Positions 22,681 through 33,661 of a stretch of 64,000 nucleotides of DNA are shown piece after piece. A model generated the notes under the pieces. The model made no database searches and was not told the origin of the DNA. It was given only the letters and a program-made list of their open reading frames with translations. The position numbers and the translations under genes were made by a program. How positions within the stretch are numbered: position 1 is the stretch's first letter; every line of letters starts with the position of its first letter. This stretch comes from Owenia fusiformis (taxonomy: Eukaryota; Annelida; Polychaeta; Sabellida; Oweniidae), in assembly GCA_903813345.2 (NCBI GenBank), contig CAIIXF020000009.1, forward strand, positions 8,428,030 through 8,492,029. Reading direction: 5' to 3'.

Positions 22681-23240
22681 ATATATATTTAGACAAGTTA
22701 AGCTTATGGTTGACAATTACGGTTATTAATGAATACATTATAGACAGAATTAAACCATGCATAAAAGGCGCCATCTATAGAAAATATATTTTTCTATAAG
22801 TTTCATTTGTTTGTAAATCATGTATGATTTTTGAAGGCAAAGTAAGAAACATAGAGAACAATGACAAAATTGAAAGCAAAATGCGCTTTTAGCCTCCCCA
22901 AGTCTTCCTGACCATTTCAAATATTGTACCTCCTAATAGATACATGCTATTTTATGAAATAATATAACCATATTTCAGATTCAAAGTATATATATCCACA
23001 GCAAAACACTTGAACGTATTAACAGAAATACCTCTATTTTTTAATAAAGAATGCACCTCTTTGAATTTCTAGAAAATAGATGTGATTACGAATATGACAT
23101 AAATATTTTTGAAAACTGCTCCCTGATCTGATTCTACCTAAATTCCAATTCATTGTAAAATAAGAGACTAGAAAACAACTGTTACATTCAATTTGTTTTG
23201 TGATATTTGATTAAAACAGTTCATTTTATCAGCATAAAAC
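22681..23240. other. Interior of the inverted-repeat unit, no gene seen
   Basis: AT-rich sequence between the left arm and the coding fragment; it contains the phrase GGCGCCATCTATAG, a word also seen in the arms (GGCGCCATCTAGTG). Confidence 0.35.
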
Positions 23241-23241
23241 A

Positions 23242-23794
23242 TTAATTAAGCATTGCCTCCAAAAGTTCACTCTCTTTTAAAAAGGGATTTTTACATTTAT
23301 TTGTTTGTAAACTTGTGCATTTGCAGAATGATATGCAGTGTTGCCCACTCTGTTTGCATCCACATGATGCCTGGCTGCAAGTTTTGCATGTACATTGCTT
23401 TATCAAATCTTCAGGCCAAATCCTTATGTCCTGCTTTGGGATAAGAGAATCATTTGTGGGGTCCTTCATGTAGCCATATTGTTTTATGTGGTCTGTTAGT
23501 AGGTGTGATGTGGGTGGCAATGAGCTTATTTGAGCTGATTTTGAGTGATGGTACATCCAGTTCCTAAATTTATTCATGGTCATACATTTTGACCCAGATT
23601 TCAAAACTTTTACAAGAAACACTTCAGCTTTACTGCAATTTTCATCACTTAGGTTCTCCCCAAAGGTTGCTAAACCTTGAATGTATTCTGGTTTTACTTT
23701 CAATGCTGCAGGTTTTGTACCAACTTTACTTGTAACATCTGAACCAGTAAGGAAGTGAATTGCAGGTAAAGCTTTGCTTATATTCTCATCAACT
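23242..23794 (-). pseudogene. C-terminal fragment of a repeat-associated protein with a cysteine-rich tail
   Basis: The frame is open from about 23794 down to a TAA at 23242, longer than the ATG-based 153 aa. It reads ALPAIHFLTGSDVTSKVGTK near the start, close to the LTGCDTTSKVGTK phrase of a large set of uncharacterised animal proteins usually found in repeated DNA, then KFRNWMYHH, LPPTSHLLTDHI, and a tail of nine cysteines (CTCKTC, CGCKQSGQHC, CKC, C). The N-terminal half is missing: a stop lies just upstream. It sits between inverted arms, so I infer it is cargo or the remains of a transposon gene. Function unknown. Confidence 0.6.
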
Positions 23795-24009
23795 CATTTT
23801 TAAATTGTGCCAATACAGTCTATCGCACACATAAAATATATAAGTATATGATATACCTTTTTCAAAATGATATAATTTTCTATAAAGTGATTTATATGCC
23901 TGGTGATGGAACATAATGAACGGAGGGGAATCAGCCCATTTTTGATAGAAAATTTAACAAGGCACAGTGTGAACAGAATCGCACCCTTGAATAGAATACA
24001 GTTTTTGTA

Positions 24010-24665
24010 ACGGAACATCCAAAATGGCCACCCTAACCTTTACCCAGACTGCCTAAAAAACTAATCAGTTCTAAACTTTCATAGGTAGAAACATTCCTTA
24101 AAATTTCCAAAGAATCCATCAAATGGTTTGGCTGGAAACCTGAAGACAAGCCTTGACAGACAAGATTTAAGAACATAAAATCCAAAATTGCTGCCTTAAC
24201 TTTTACCCAGAATGCCAAAAAACTAATCAGTTCTAAACTTTCATAGGTAGAAACATCCCTGAAAATTTCAAATGAATCCCTCAAACGGTTGGAGTGGAAA
24301 CCTGTAGACAAGCCTTGAGACACAAGATTTTAGGACGTAAAATCCAAAATGGCCACCTTAACATTTACCAAGAATGCCGAAAAACTAATCAGTTCTGAAC
24401 TTTCATAAGTAGAAACATCCCTGAAAATTTCAAATGAATCCCTCAAATTGTTTGGCTGGAAACCTGTATACAAGATTATTCGGGACGCCAAAAAATCCAA
24501 AATGGCCACCTTACCCCTTATCAAGAATGCCCAAAAGCTTATCAGTTGGCCAGGAAATGCATATAGACAAAACTTTACAGACAAGATTTTAGGTAAAATC
24601 AAAATTGGCCACCTCAACATTTACCAAGAATGTCTAAAAATTAATCAATTTAAGATTATTATATA
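24010..24665. repeat. Diverged array of about 161-bp units related to the 163-bp family
   Basis: CCAAAATGGCCACC and variants recur at about 24020, 24181, 24342 and 24500, with CTAATCAGTTCTAAACTTTC and CATCCCTGAAAATTTC in each unit. Same layout as 11741-12300 but clearly diverged. The ORFs at 24033-24323, 24330-24620 and 24448-24666 are frames through it. Confidence 0.7.
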
Positions 24666-24679
24666 ACTAGACAACAGCA

Positions 24680-25215
24680 ACGCCAAAGTGTAGCAAATCC
24701 CATCGAACAGCCATGGCTGCCAAAGTGTCATAAAACAGTGTGCCATGCTCAGAACGTAAAATAACATGTGTCAAAATGGCGGCCAAATTGTCATTAGACA
24801 GTGAACTATGCTTATGAGTATTCACATATCAAATATGAACAAAATCGCTCTATTACTTTTTGAGTTATAGTAAAGGACATAAAATAACACGTTTAAAAAT
24901 GGCGGCCATTTTCAAAATGGCTGCCTTCTAGCCAAAGTGTCATAAAACAGTGTGTCATGCTAATAAGTAGTCACATACCAAATATGAACAAAATCGCTCC
25001 ACTACTTTTCAAGTAATTGCAAAAATTGTAAAATAGCACGTAAAAGACGCCATTTTCATGTCTAGCTTGACTAATGTCCTATAGAACTTTTTACATTTAA
25101 AACACATTGCTATTACAGTTCTATACACTGTACCTAAATAACTGTCAAATCGGCACTAAAATGGCCACCATTTTGAAACGAGCGGCCATTTTGAAAATCA
25201 GCTTTCGAGCAGGAC
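24680..25215. repeat. Another AAAATGG-rich repeat block
   Basis: GTAGCAAATCCCATCGAAC at 24690 resembles the end of the element at 39808. The block repeats GCCAAAGTGTCATAAAACAG and ATGAACAAAATCGCTC, with AAATGGCGGCCATTTT near the middle. No gene. Confidence 0.55.
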
Positions 25216-25295
25216 TTCTACCCCCATAGTGCACATGTATTGTTCAATTTTTTAGATGTTGATGTGTTTATGTTATATAATTAAGTTTTTATACA

Positions 25296-25374
25296 GGATG
25301 TCCCAAAAAAGTGCCACAAAATACATATATAATATATGTAGTTTTGTGGCATTTTTTGGGACACCCTATGTTTC
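25296..25374. repeat. Near-perfect 80-bp hairpin
   Basis: Arms TACAGGATGTCCCAAAAA and TTTTTTGGGACACCCTATG, then AGTGCCACAAAAT on the left and ATTTTGTGGCATT-like sequence on the right, around a TATATAATATATG loop. TACAGG ends match the transposon cluster at 41.8-45.4 kb, so this is probably a minimal MITE; its shape also resembles a microRNA precursor. Confidence 0.7.
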
Positions 25375-25690
25375 AAAACATCATAAAGTTTTTGTAAAAC
25401 TAATTAAATATAGTCTGGTTTTGTTTCATACAAAATTCAGATATGGATTTTGAACTAATGGTTTCATGAAGAGAGTTATAAATATCATGGGATAAAAAGC
25501 TTATTTACTATACTGAGAGGGATTCAATATGGGTTTATAATGTGAAAATATGGGCCCTCAGGAAATATCATATTGTCCCTTGGACGGAATAAACCCCATA
25601 TTAAATCCCTCCCAGTTAAATGGAAAATTGTGCTGAAAGTTTTGCTTCGTTCAAAAATCTTTCAAAAATCGAGTGTTTCTAAGGGTTTCT

Positions 25691-26590
25691 GGACAACTCG
25701 GACCCAGGACAACTCGGACCCTGGACAACTCGGACCCAAGACATCTCGGACCCAAGACAACTCGGACCCAAGACAACTCGGACCACTTTTTGAAATGATG
25801 ATTTTCATCAATATATATTAGGTTTTAATTATTTTTAAGGTTTATTTTGACATATATTATATATTGTGAATTCATATGTTATGTTAATTTGATGAAATTG
25901 TTTTAAAATAACGTTTTGATGAGCGTTAAGAAGTAAGAAATTATTTAAGCTAAAGACCCAAGACAACTTGGACCACTTTTTGAAATGATGGTTTTTATCA
26001 TTGTATGGGGTTCTAATTTTTTTTGTTTAATGTTTTTTTATGACATAAATTATATATTGTGAATTGATATATTGTGTTAATTCGATGAATTTGTTTTAAA
26101 TTAACTTTAATTTCAAAAAGTGGCCCGAGTTGTCTTGGGTCTTCAGCTTCAATATTCTCTTACTGGTCTTACTTCATAACTTTCATCAAATAAGTTAATT
26201 GAAAGGTTACCAATTGAAAGATCTTCATCAAATAAATACAATATATAAATTCACAATATGTCCTGCCAAACATTAAAGAAATAATCCCCAGTTACGACAA
26301 CCAAAAGTATAATTTCAGAAAGTGGTCCGAGTTGTCTTGGGTTTCTAGTTTCAATATCTTCTACTTAATTTTCATCAAATAAGTCAAATTAAAACATTTT
26401 TTTATCATATTAATACAAAATATGAATTCACAATATATAATATATGTATTAATTTTCATAAATGAAAAAATAAAACCACCCATTATGATAAAAATCATAA
26501 TTTTAAAAAGTGGTCCGAGTTGTCTTGGGTCCGAGATGTCTTGGGTCCGAGTTGTCCAGGGTCCGAGTTGTCCTGGGTCCGAGTTGTCCA
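25691..26590. mobile_element. Second foldback-like element with inverted minisatellite ends
   Basis: 25691-25785 has six units of GGACAACTCGGACCCA; 26510-26590 has the reverse complement GGTCCGAGTTGTCCTGGG. Single internal copies at about 25955, 26118 and 26315 also alternate in direction. The interior is AT-rich and non-coding. The layout is like 2670-5027 but the unit is unrelated. ORFs 25573-25821 and 26422-26637 are frames through the arrays. Confidence 0.65.
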
Positions 26591-26599
26591 GTTACCTTT

Positions 26600-27379
26600 C
26601 TAAGTACTTGGAAGCATCACAGATTTTATTTTCCTAGACACCAACTTACATTCTATATTAGAAATAATTTGAATCATTCTAAGTGATCATAATTTTAATT
26701 CTTCTATTTTGTCGAAGATGAGCAATCTTTATATCTTAAATAAACCTTAAGCTTACTTACTTTAATCACATTTTAATAATTTTGTTTCCACCAATTCAAT
26801 ACATGTTCATCTGTAGTCTCAAATATATACTAAATACAAAAACAGAGGTTAGTCAATAAGTCAATTATAGAGGATTACTGTTTTAAACAACCTTCATGCT
26901 AATAAGATGTAAATTACCCCAAAATTAGCTGCCATGGCTTTTAACAGGAGTTTCAGTTTTGAGTTTGATATTAACTTATGATGGTATAAATATAATATAA
27001 AATTAGATCTAACTACATTTGGGTGGGATAGATTGAAGGATCATTTTTTATTTGAAAAGTGTAGATACATCTTTTGAGAAGCTCTAATTTTATACAAAAT
27101 GTTTCTGGCAAAAATTACCTGTAAAATAAAATATAATTTATTCTAAAAGTGCACACTTATGGAAATGATATGATTAATAGATGTTATACTCTATTTATAC
27201 AAAGAAACTCAGGAAAAGCTTTTCATACATTCATTAAGTACCGTGTTGTATTTCCAGAAGTTGAGTCTTTGATATAATAGGGGTGTATATCAAACACAGA
27301 ATAATTAAATAATAATAATGGGCCAAAACCAAAATTCAGCCCTACAATTACTTCATTCATATTCTCAAAAATCAAAATG
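26600..27379. other. Interior of the inverted-repeat unit, no gene seen
   Basis: AT-rich, no ORF or repeat boundary that I can support. Confidence 0.35.
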
Positions 27380-27985
27380 TATTTGTTTGTACTTGTTACA
27401 TCATATAAGGATTACCTTAGAAATAAAAAAAGCATATGTATTTGGTAATATGTAAAAACTGATATTTTGTCAAATTTCTTCCACTTTTACAAAAAAATTT
27501 TTTTCTAAAGTTCCCATGTCCCACATATATTAATTTGATACTGCATCATATGTCCCCTTTATGGTTCTTATTATTACACCAATAATAACAATTTTATCTA
27601 CCATAACAGCCTCAGAATAATAAACTTTATAAGGTAGACCCTTGATTATAGGTGGCGCTTCTGTATATTTGAGGCAAAATGACCCATCAAATGACCTTCC
27701 AGGATCACCTAAAAGTTCAAACGCATAGTTTAGGAAGTAGTCTCTAAGGAAAAAGCAAAAAAATAAATATGAAATTAGGTTTGGCTGAAAAAAAAATTAA
27801 TTAAGATTATCACCCTGCAACTTTAAAATCACTAGATGGCGCCACTATAACCTGCCATAAAAATTGATTTTACCCAAACCTGGAAAAATAACTTATGGAT
27901 TCCTACACTTCAGGGTATCTACTAAAAGAAAATCAAAAGTTATTTCATTCTAAATCCGAGTAAGCTCAGAGAGGCTAGGGACAGG
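27380..27985. repeat. Right arm of the roughly 600-bp inverted repeat
   Basis: Reverse complement of 22077-22680, ending GAGGCTAGGGACAGGA. The sequence just outside, CTATACGAGGTATTTACC, is the reverse complement of 17097-17114. Confidence 0.85.
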
Positions 27986-28567
27986 ACTATACGAGGTATT
28001 TACCGATTTATGGAAAATATTTCAAAATAGATAAAGCCAACTGAGATGGCAGAACATTTTTTCTCAAAAACTAGCAATCATATTAGAATACTCTCTGCCA
28101 TGTTTTTACATATTTCAAATTATTTTGTTATATTATGATGTATATATAATATTCACTAATTTGTAAATCACGTGCATAGTTTAAATGGGAAAATGACTGA
28201 AAATAGCCGTGGAATGCTAATATCACCGGGAAATCATCAAAAGGTACGTGAGCATTGTTTCTGTCGGGAGAAGATTCCCGGGGATTTAGGATGCCAGTTA
28301 TTGTGAATATCGGCAGAAATTAGGTACATTCGGGGGTTTTCTTTGAAGCTAATGAAAATAGATGTTAGCCTTGATGAAATATCCAAACTTCGATATATTT
28401 TGACACCAGGCCCATGATCGTTGGATACGTCTCTGCACTATTTACTCAACCGTTAATGTAAACAAAACGATTATACGAAATTATATAAACACCACCGTGA
28501 GATGGTGAGTTCATGAAGATTATCAAAATGTTTCGAATTTCAAATTGTTATCAGCTGATTTGTTTTC

Positions 28568-30319
28568 TTATTTTTCCCCATTGTCTTGGCCATTTTGCTC
28601 AAAATCTCGCCCGTCGTCTGATTTTTTAGCCGTTAAATCGTTTAATGGCACAGTGACGCTTGTGTCACTTCTCTGAACATCTCGGTCACGATCCAGTTTG
28701 TCATCCATCTTCCCAGTACCGAATAGCTCTGCCTCTATGAACGTCTCCGGCAGCCGCTTATCTTTCGTTTCTGGAAGAAGGAATGCCAGTGAAGCTGCAA
28801 TCAAAGGAAATACTCCCAAAACCACATACGGTAACCCATACCAAATGCGTCCAAGTAAAGGGATGTTTGGACTAATTAGGCCTCCTACCCTTCCAAAACT
28901 GGAGCCGCTACCAATACCAACATTCCTCGCAGGAGTAGGGAATATTTCTCCACTGTATAGGTACAGTACTCTGAACACGACGCCTATGAGTAACAAACCA
29001 CATAGGGCTGCTGTCGTGGTCAACGCCATGATCTTGGTCGGCAACAGGCCAATCATTACAAAGGCCAAAACGCCGTTTACAATAAAAAACGAAATTACCA
29101 TGGTCTTTCTGCCCATTTTAAATAAGGCAATCATTATAAGTAGCGGATTTAAAACATCAGCGACTCCATTGATAATGAAATTATTTAAATAAATGTCCCC
29201 AGGTATCAACGTGCCAATGTTGAGTTTCATTGCATATGAACCAAACACAACAGCAAACCATTGGACCCAGATCACCAAGGTCCTCTTCCTCATGTTCGGA
29301 GTACGAAATAAGTCAAAGATTGACGCTTTATTTTCATTTTTTTCATTAGGGTTCTCCTGTGTTATCATGACTTTGTCTTTTAAGGTAAAATCCTTGGGAC
29401 ATGCCACTCTATTTATCTTAGCAATTCTTCTGCATATGTCCTCAGCTTCTTGATATCGTCCTCTTGCAATTAACCATCGAGGAGATTCTGGCAAGAAAAA
29501 TATTCCGATGAGGCCCGGGATGGTTACCAACGCTGATATAATTTGGAGCCATTTATGACCTCTTACTAGGAACGCTGTGAGCGTAAAGAGGGCTCTGGAT
29601 ATGCGCAATAAAGAGGAGTAGAATGTGGCGTGTGTCCGATGCACAGGTGGCATCAACTCGATAGTGAGGACCCATAGACAGGTAGTACTCCCGACAGTCG
29701 TCAAAAGAGAAAGGAAACGCATCACTAAGAATAGTATGAAATTTTCTGAAAAAGCTCCACCGAGAATGGCACCGATTGAGCAAACTAACATACCCAGGAC
29801 AGTTCGCCTTCTTCCAAACCTGTCTGAGATAAGCCCAGAGAGGAACGCTCCGACTAAAACTCCAAGCATCTGAAATGTGGCAGGAAGCGTATACATCCAG
29901 TCGTTTTCACAAATAAGTCCAAATTCGCTCACAGCCGTTGATTCTCGCACTGACCTATCAAACACCCATCCATGCTTACAAGCGATTTCAGCAGTTGTTC
30001 CATTGCCTACCCATGTTTCGATCGTGACAGGATCAGTGAAATTGATTGCGCTGTAGTTAAAGTTGAACATACTACATTGTTTGTATACCATAGCTCCCAG
30101 AGGGTCAATTGTCTGAGGAATAGCAATTAACTTCTGCATGGTTTCATTCAAATGTTGCAACTCAGGAACCTTACACCAATGGTCCATTCTATTTGCGATA
30201 AAAACAGTAAGGGTATATTGCCAGCTATTTCCCGAAGAGAATATGTTCCAGACTACCATTACCAATATCTGAAATCGTCCAAATCCTCCCAACAGACCCA
30301 GCGCATCATCAAACTTCAT
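28568..30319 (-). CDS. SLC22-type organic ion transporter, copy A
   Basis: A single open exon of 583 aa starting MKFDDALGLLGGFGRFQ, the usual SLC22 N-terminus. After the first membrane helix is the large extracellular loop (about 45-140) with sequons NET, NYS, NFT and NGT. Then come the major-facilitator motif SDRFGRRR (165-172), the family motif PESPRWL (277-283) before the long cytoplasmic loop, six further helices, and PETKDKRLPET near the C-terminus, with a hydrophilic tail of about 50 aa. Length and motifs are those of a complete 12-helix plasma-membrane carrier of organic cations, carnitine or anions; the substrate cannot be read from the sequence. The lack of introns is unusual for SLC22 genes and is shared with copy B, so it predates the duplication. 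Antisense ORFs at 28698-29192, 29193-29453 and others are shadows. Confidence 0.93.
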   Translation of the reverse strand: MKFDDALGLLGGFGRFQILVMVVWNIFSSGNSWQYTLTVFIANRMDHWCKVPELQHLNETMQKLIAIPQTIDPLGAMVYKQCSMFNFNYSAINFTDPVTIETWVGNGTTAEIACKHGWVFDRSVRESTAVSEFGLICENDWMYTLPATFQMLGVLVGAFLSGLISDRFGRRRTVLGMLVCSIGAILGGAFSENFILFLVMRFLSLLTTVGSTTCLWVLTIELMPPVHRTHATFYSSLLRISRALFTLTAFLVRGHKWLQIISALVTIPGLIGIFFLPESPRWLIARGRYQEAEDICRRIAKINRVACPKDFTLKDKVMITQENPNEKNENKASIFDLFRTPNMRKRTLVIWVQWFAVVFGSYAMKLNIGTLIPGDIYLNNFIINGVADVLNPLLIMIALFKMGRKTMVISFFIVNGVLAFVMIGLLPTKIMALTTTAALCGLLLIGVVFRVLYLYSGEIFPTPARNVGIGSGSSFGRVGGLISPNIPLLGRIWYGLPYVVLGVFPLIAASLAFLLPETKDKRLPETFIEAELFGTGKMDDKLDRDRDVQRSDTSVTVPLNDLTAKKSDDGRDFEQNGQDNGEK

Positions 30320-30603
30320 GTTTTAACTGACCGATGGCGTTGAAAATGAATAACGCTTATTTAGAACCAACCCAAGAACTGGTTCAACGTGAATGTTAAA
30401 TATCAACGAACTCGAGTGAACATATTCAGTTTAGTATTGTCATTTCTTGATAAGATCATTACTTATCAATACTTTAACATATTTTCAAGCTATCAATTTA
30501 ATAATGTTTTTCGTGTCAAGACTCGATGTTGATTAATGCTCCTTCATAACCAGGAGGATCTTGGCACACAAACATAACAATGATAAAAACATGTGGTCAA
30601 GTT

Positions 30604-31056
30604 GTGGCTCACACAGTGAGCCTATGGGATCGACCAGGCGTCCGTCCGTCAAAATTGGCCGCACAAATTAAAACTGCTATTCGGATTGAGTCATATCTAC
30701 ATTTATTTTATGCATATCCATAATGCCTATTTGACCTATCATCGCCATTTCCCAAGTTCGCCCGGTTTCCGAGAAATTGCTGGTTTTTGATGTCAAAAAG
30801 TCAACTTTTCTGTAAATACTAGACACTTTGTTGAAGTAGAACTTTCAAATAACTTGTAGTAGTTGCTGTTTATGCAACTTATGTTCTCTGAAGATTTCAA
30901 AGCTCTTGAAATTACAGTTTTCGGTGTTTACTCTATTAAATTTGACAAAAAGTAGGACTTGGTCATTTTCAGGTAACTTTCTCATGTATAAAGTCAATCA
31001 TCATTGGCTGCACAAAACACTGTGTGAGCACATGACCGAGGGACCTTTATTTTTAG
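30604..31056. mobile_element. 453-bp insertion present in copy 1 only
   Basis: Where copy 2 reads GGTCAAGTTACTAGGG, copy 1 reads GGTCAAGTT, then 453 bp, then ACTAGGG. AGTT occurs at both edges (30600-30603 and 31053-31056), consistent with a 4-bp target duplication. The inserted text starts GTGGCTCACACAG and has no gene. Confidence 0.65.
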
Positions 31057-31561
31057 TTACTAGGGAGGTTAAGTTTTTGAGAGAACCCGTACGTGAGCTT
31101 GTAATATTTAATATTTCGACCCTGGGAGATTAGCGTCCCGCTCTCATTTCACTTTTCCAGTAATTACAAGTGTTCTCCGTATACCTTTATATTCAATTGG
31201 TCAAGTAAACAAGTACAAATGGGAGAACTTATACAAAACAAAAAAATTCTACACGTTCACTGCGTACAATTTAAAAAAAATGTATCTAAACCTCCCTACT
31301 ATCGATTAATCTCGTATATTTGTAATGCATGTACATATTCTGCTTCCCTTCTCAATTATATTATATTAATATTCATAGCGCAAACTTCAAATTCATAAAA
31401 ATGTGTTGCAATACGTTTGTAAACAAAAAGTATATGTATTAGCTCTTGAAGATATTTGTGTTTCATCGTAGCAACTTAACATATTAAAAAATCATTGACT
31501 TGGGGTCCTTATTTTCAATATGTCTATGAGACATGATAATACATGTTACTTGACCTGTCGC

Positions 31562-32101
31562 TTGCTTTATTTATGAAACCAATGAAAGTGTAAAAGATAG
31601 CAATAAAGAGGCAATGAGAAGATTTAGAATCAAGTACTGATGAAGATGACAAAATTAATAACAATGAATCGGGGTTTCATATTTGAATCAGGTTCGCGTA
31701 ACCGTCCATCAATTTTTTGCGTTACCGCAAATTCAAAATACTTTATTATGGCTTGAGTAGAACATATTAGGTGGTTTCCAATGCTCAATTGGCTTTGGAT
31801 GATCGTATTTAGATCACATCTATTTACCCCAAGGTTTTTAGGCAATGTAGACCATGCCCCAACAACAAAAATAAACAAATTACTAAATTTTATGTAGTTT
31901 TGAATTTCAAACTCGACAATTTTTCTCTTATTTCATGTTATCCCCGGGCATCAATTTGCAAAGTCGACTACGTTCAAAATATACATTACTGAATCACAAG
32001 TGTTTATATGTACTATATGAGATTTTATTTTGCAATGCAATACATGTACAATTTTTTAAGAGATGCAGACCCACTTTTAAATTATAAGGGGAGCATTGTT
32101 G
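31562..32101. other. Spacer between the SLC22 copies, no gene seen
   Basis: AT-rich; the 82-aa ORF at 31630-31878 has no recognisable motif. Confidence 0.35.
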
Positions 32102-32981
32102 TACACTCCCTTCCATAAGTTTGGCAACCTTTTTTCCACCATTGAACTACGTGTTAAAGCCTCTTTACCTTTGAATTTTTATTTACTTAACCTGCGATTT
32201 AAATACTTATACTATTGATGGAAACGTAATTTGACTTTAATTCCAATACCTCCAAATTTTCTCAATTTTTTCCCTCAATAACAATAGGTCGAAAATTGAT
32301 GAGGAATTTGAGGAAGTTTTGAAAATCGACATTCCCATGTTAACCAATGGGAAATGGTAGGTTTGCCGCAAGTCATATGACAGAATATCCATCCATCCGA
32401 GTCCTTCCAAAAAATACGAGTTAGGCAGGCAATTGAATTTGCTAACTTTATTTAACCAAAAATTTGATATGTTTCTTCAGGTTCAACAAAGTTATAGGGC
32501 TTTAAAGTCAAAATTGTTTTTTAAAAAACCTCTCCCATTGAAATAACACAGGAGGCGAAAAATTATTTTCAATCATGACTGTGAAGCGCTGTAACTTTAA
32601 TATTCATCAAATAAACTAAACACTTAGTGTTAAAAAAAGTTAGACAATTCAATTTTCTATATAGAAATATTTTTTGCTGAATCTTTTACTGAAAAGATAT
32701 CCTGATTTCTGATTTGCCCCGAACCCTCCATTTCCCATTGGATTACATGGGAATGACGATTTTCAAAAATTCATCAAATTTATCATCAATTTTCGACCTA
32801 TTGTAATTGAGGGAAAAATTGAGAAAATTTGAAAGTATTGGAAATAAAGTAAAGTTACGTTTCCATCAATAGTATAAGTTATTTCATCGCCGGTTAAGTA
32901 AATAAAAATTCAAACGTAAAGAGGCTTTAACACCTAGTTCAATGGAGAAAAAAGGTTGCCAAACTTATGGAGGGGAGTGTA
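32102..32981. mobile_element. Tc1/mariner-like MITE, 880 bp (close copy of 5096-5955)
   Basis: Starts TACACTCCCTTCCATAAG and ends TTATGGAGGGGAGTGTA with TA at both edges. The whole interior matches 5096-5955 in the same direction with scattered changes, so it moved into the spacer between the SLC22 duplicates independently of the first copy. Confidence 0.82.
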
Positions 32982-32984
32982 TAT

Positions 32985-33661
32985 TTGATTGATTTAAGTG
33001 ATTGTTCCATTGTGTTTGCACAACCAATAATTGCTGTCAATAGGTGTCACTAGTATCAGCCTCGTTTTGAAATATAGATTGAATACAGAATATGAAAGTT
33101 GTGTTCATTTATTACTTTGGATATTAATAGACATTTGGATCTATAATTGACATATCCTACAACCATGAACACTGTGCACTGATTTTCGGCAACATGATTT
33201 CCTAAATACGACAGAAATACGAGCGACTTCTTGATTTAGAATTGTGAACAATTTACAGCATTAAAAAAACTCCGAATATTTAACTATTTTATTAATATCT
33301 TCGGAGAACGAGAATCAAATTGACCCATCTTCACTTTTTGATATGTATATATCAGTTCAAAATGTTCGGATTTTTTCTACTTTTGTAAATTACAATCGCG
33401 TTAAAAGTAAGCTTGGCAATTTACTTATACAGTGAAACTTGACTTAGAAAACACTCTTCTGTAAGGAACACCTGCTTTACAACTCAATACAATTCATTAC
33501 AATTACAACACTGCAAACATCTCCTTCACACGAGCCTCCATTTTTAAAATGATCTCTTGTAAAGCAATTATTTTATAGAACTATAAATCTGTCATGAATG
33601 CGGACTAATTGTGGTGTTCTGTTGGATAGAACGTTAGGTGAAAACGGGGCTGGATCTAATG
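32985..33661. other. Spacer, no gene seen
   Basis: Unique-looking AT-rich DNA with no ORF over 60 codons and no recognised repeat. Confidence 0.35.

Larger units (their letters stand above)
28217..31561. repeat. Segmental duplication, copy 1 (contains SLC22 gene A)
   Basis: Homology with 33662-36545 in the same direction begins at TAATATCACCGGGAAATCA and ends near GACATGATAATACATGTTAC. Both flanks of the gene are shared, including CACCACCGTGAGATGGTGAG downstream and CCTCCCTACTATC upstream. This copy has an extra 453 bp at 30604-31056. Confidence 0.88.
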
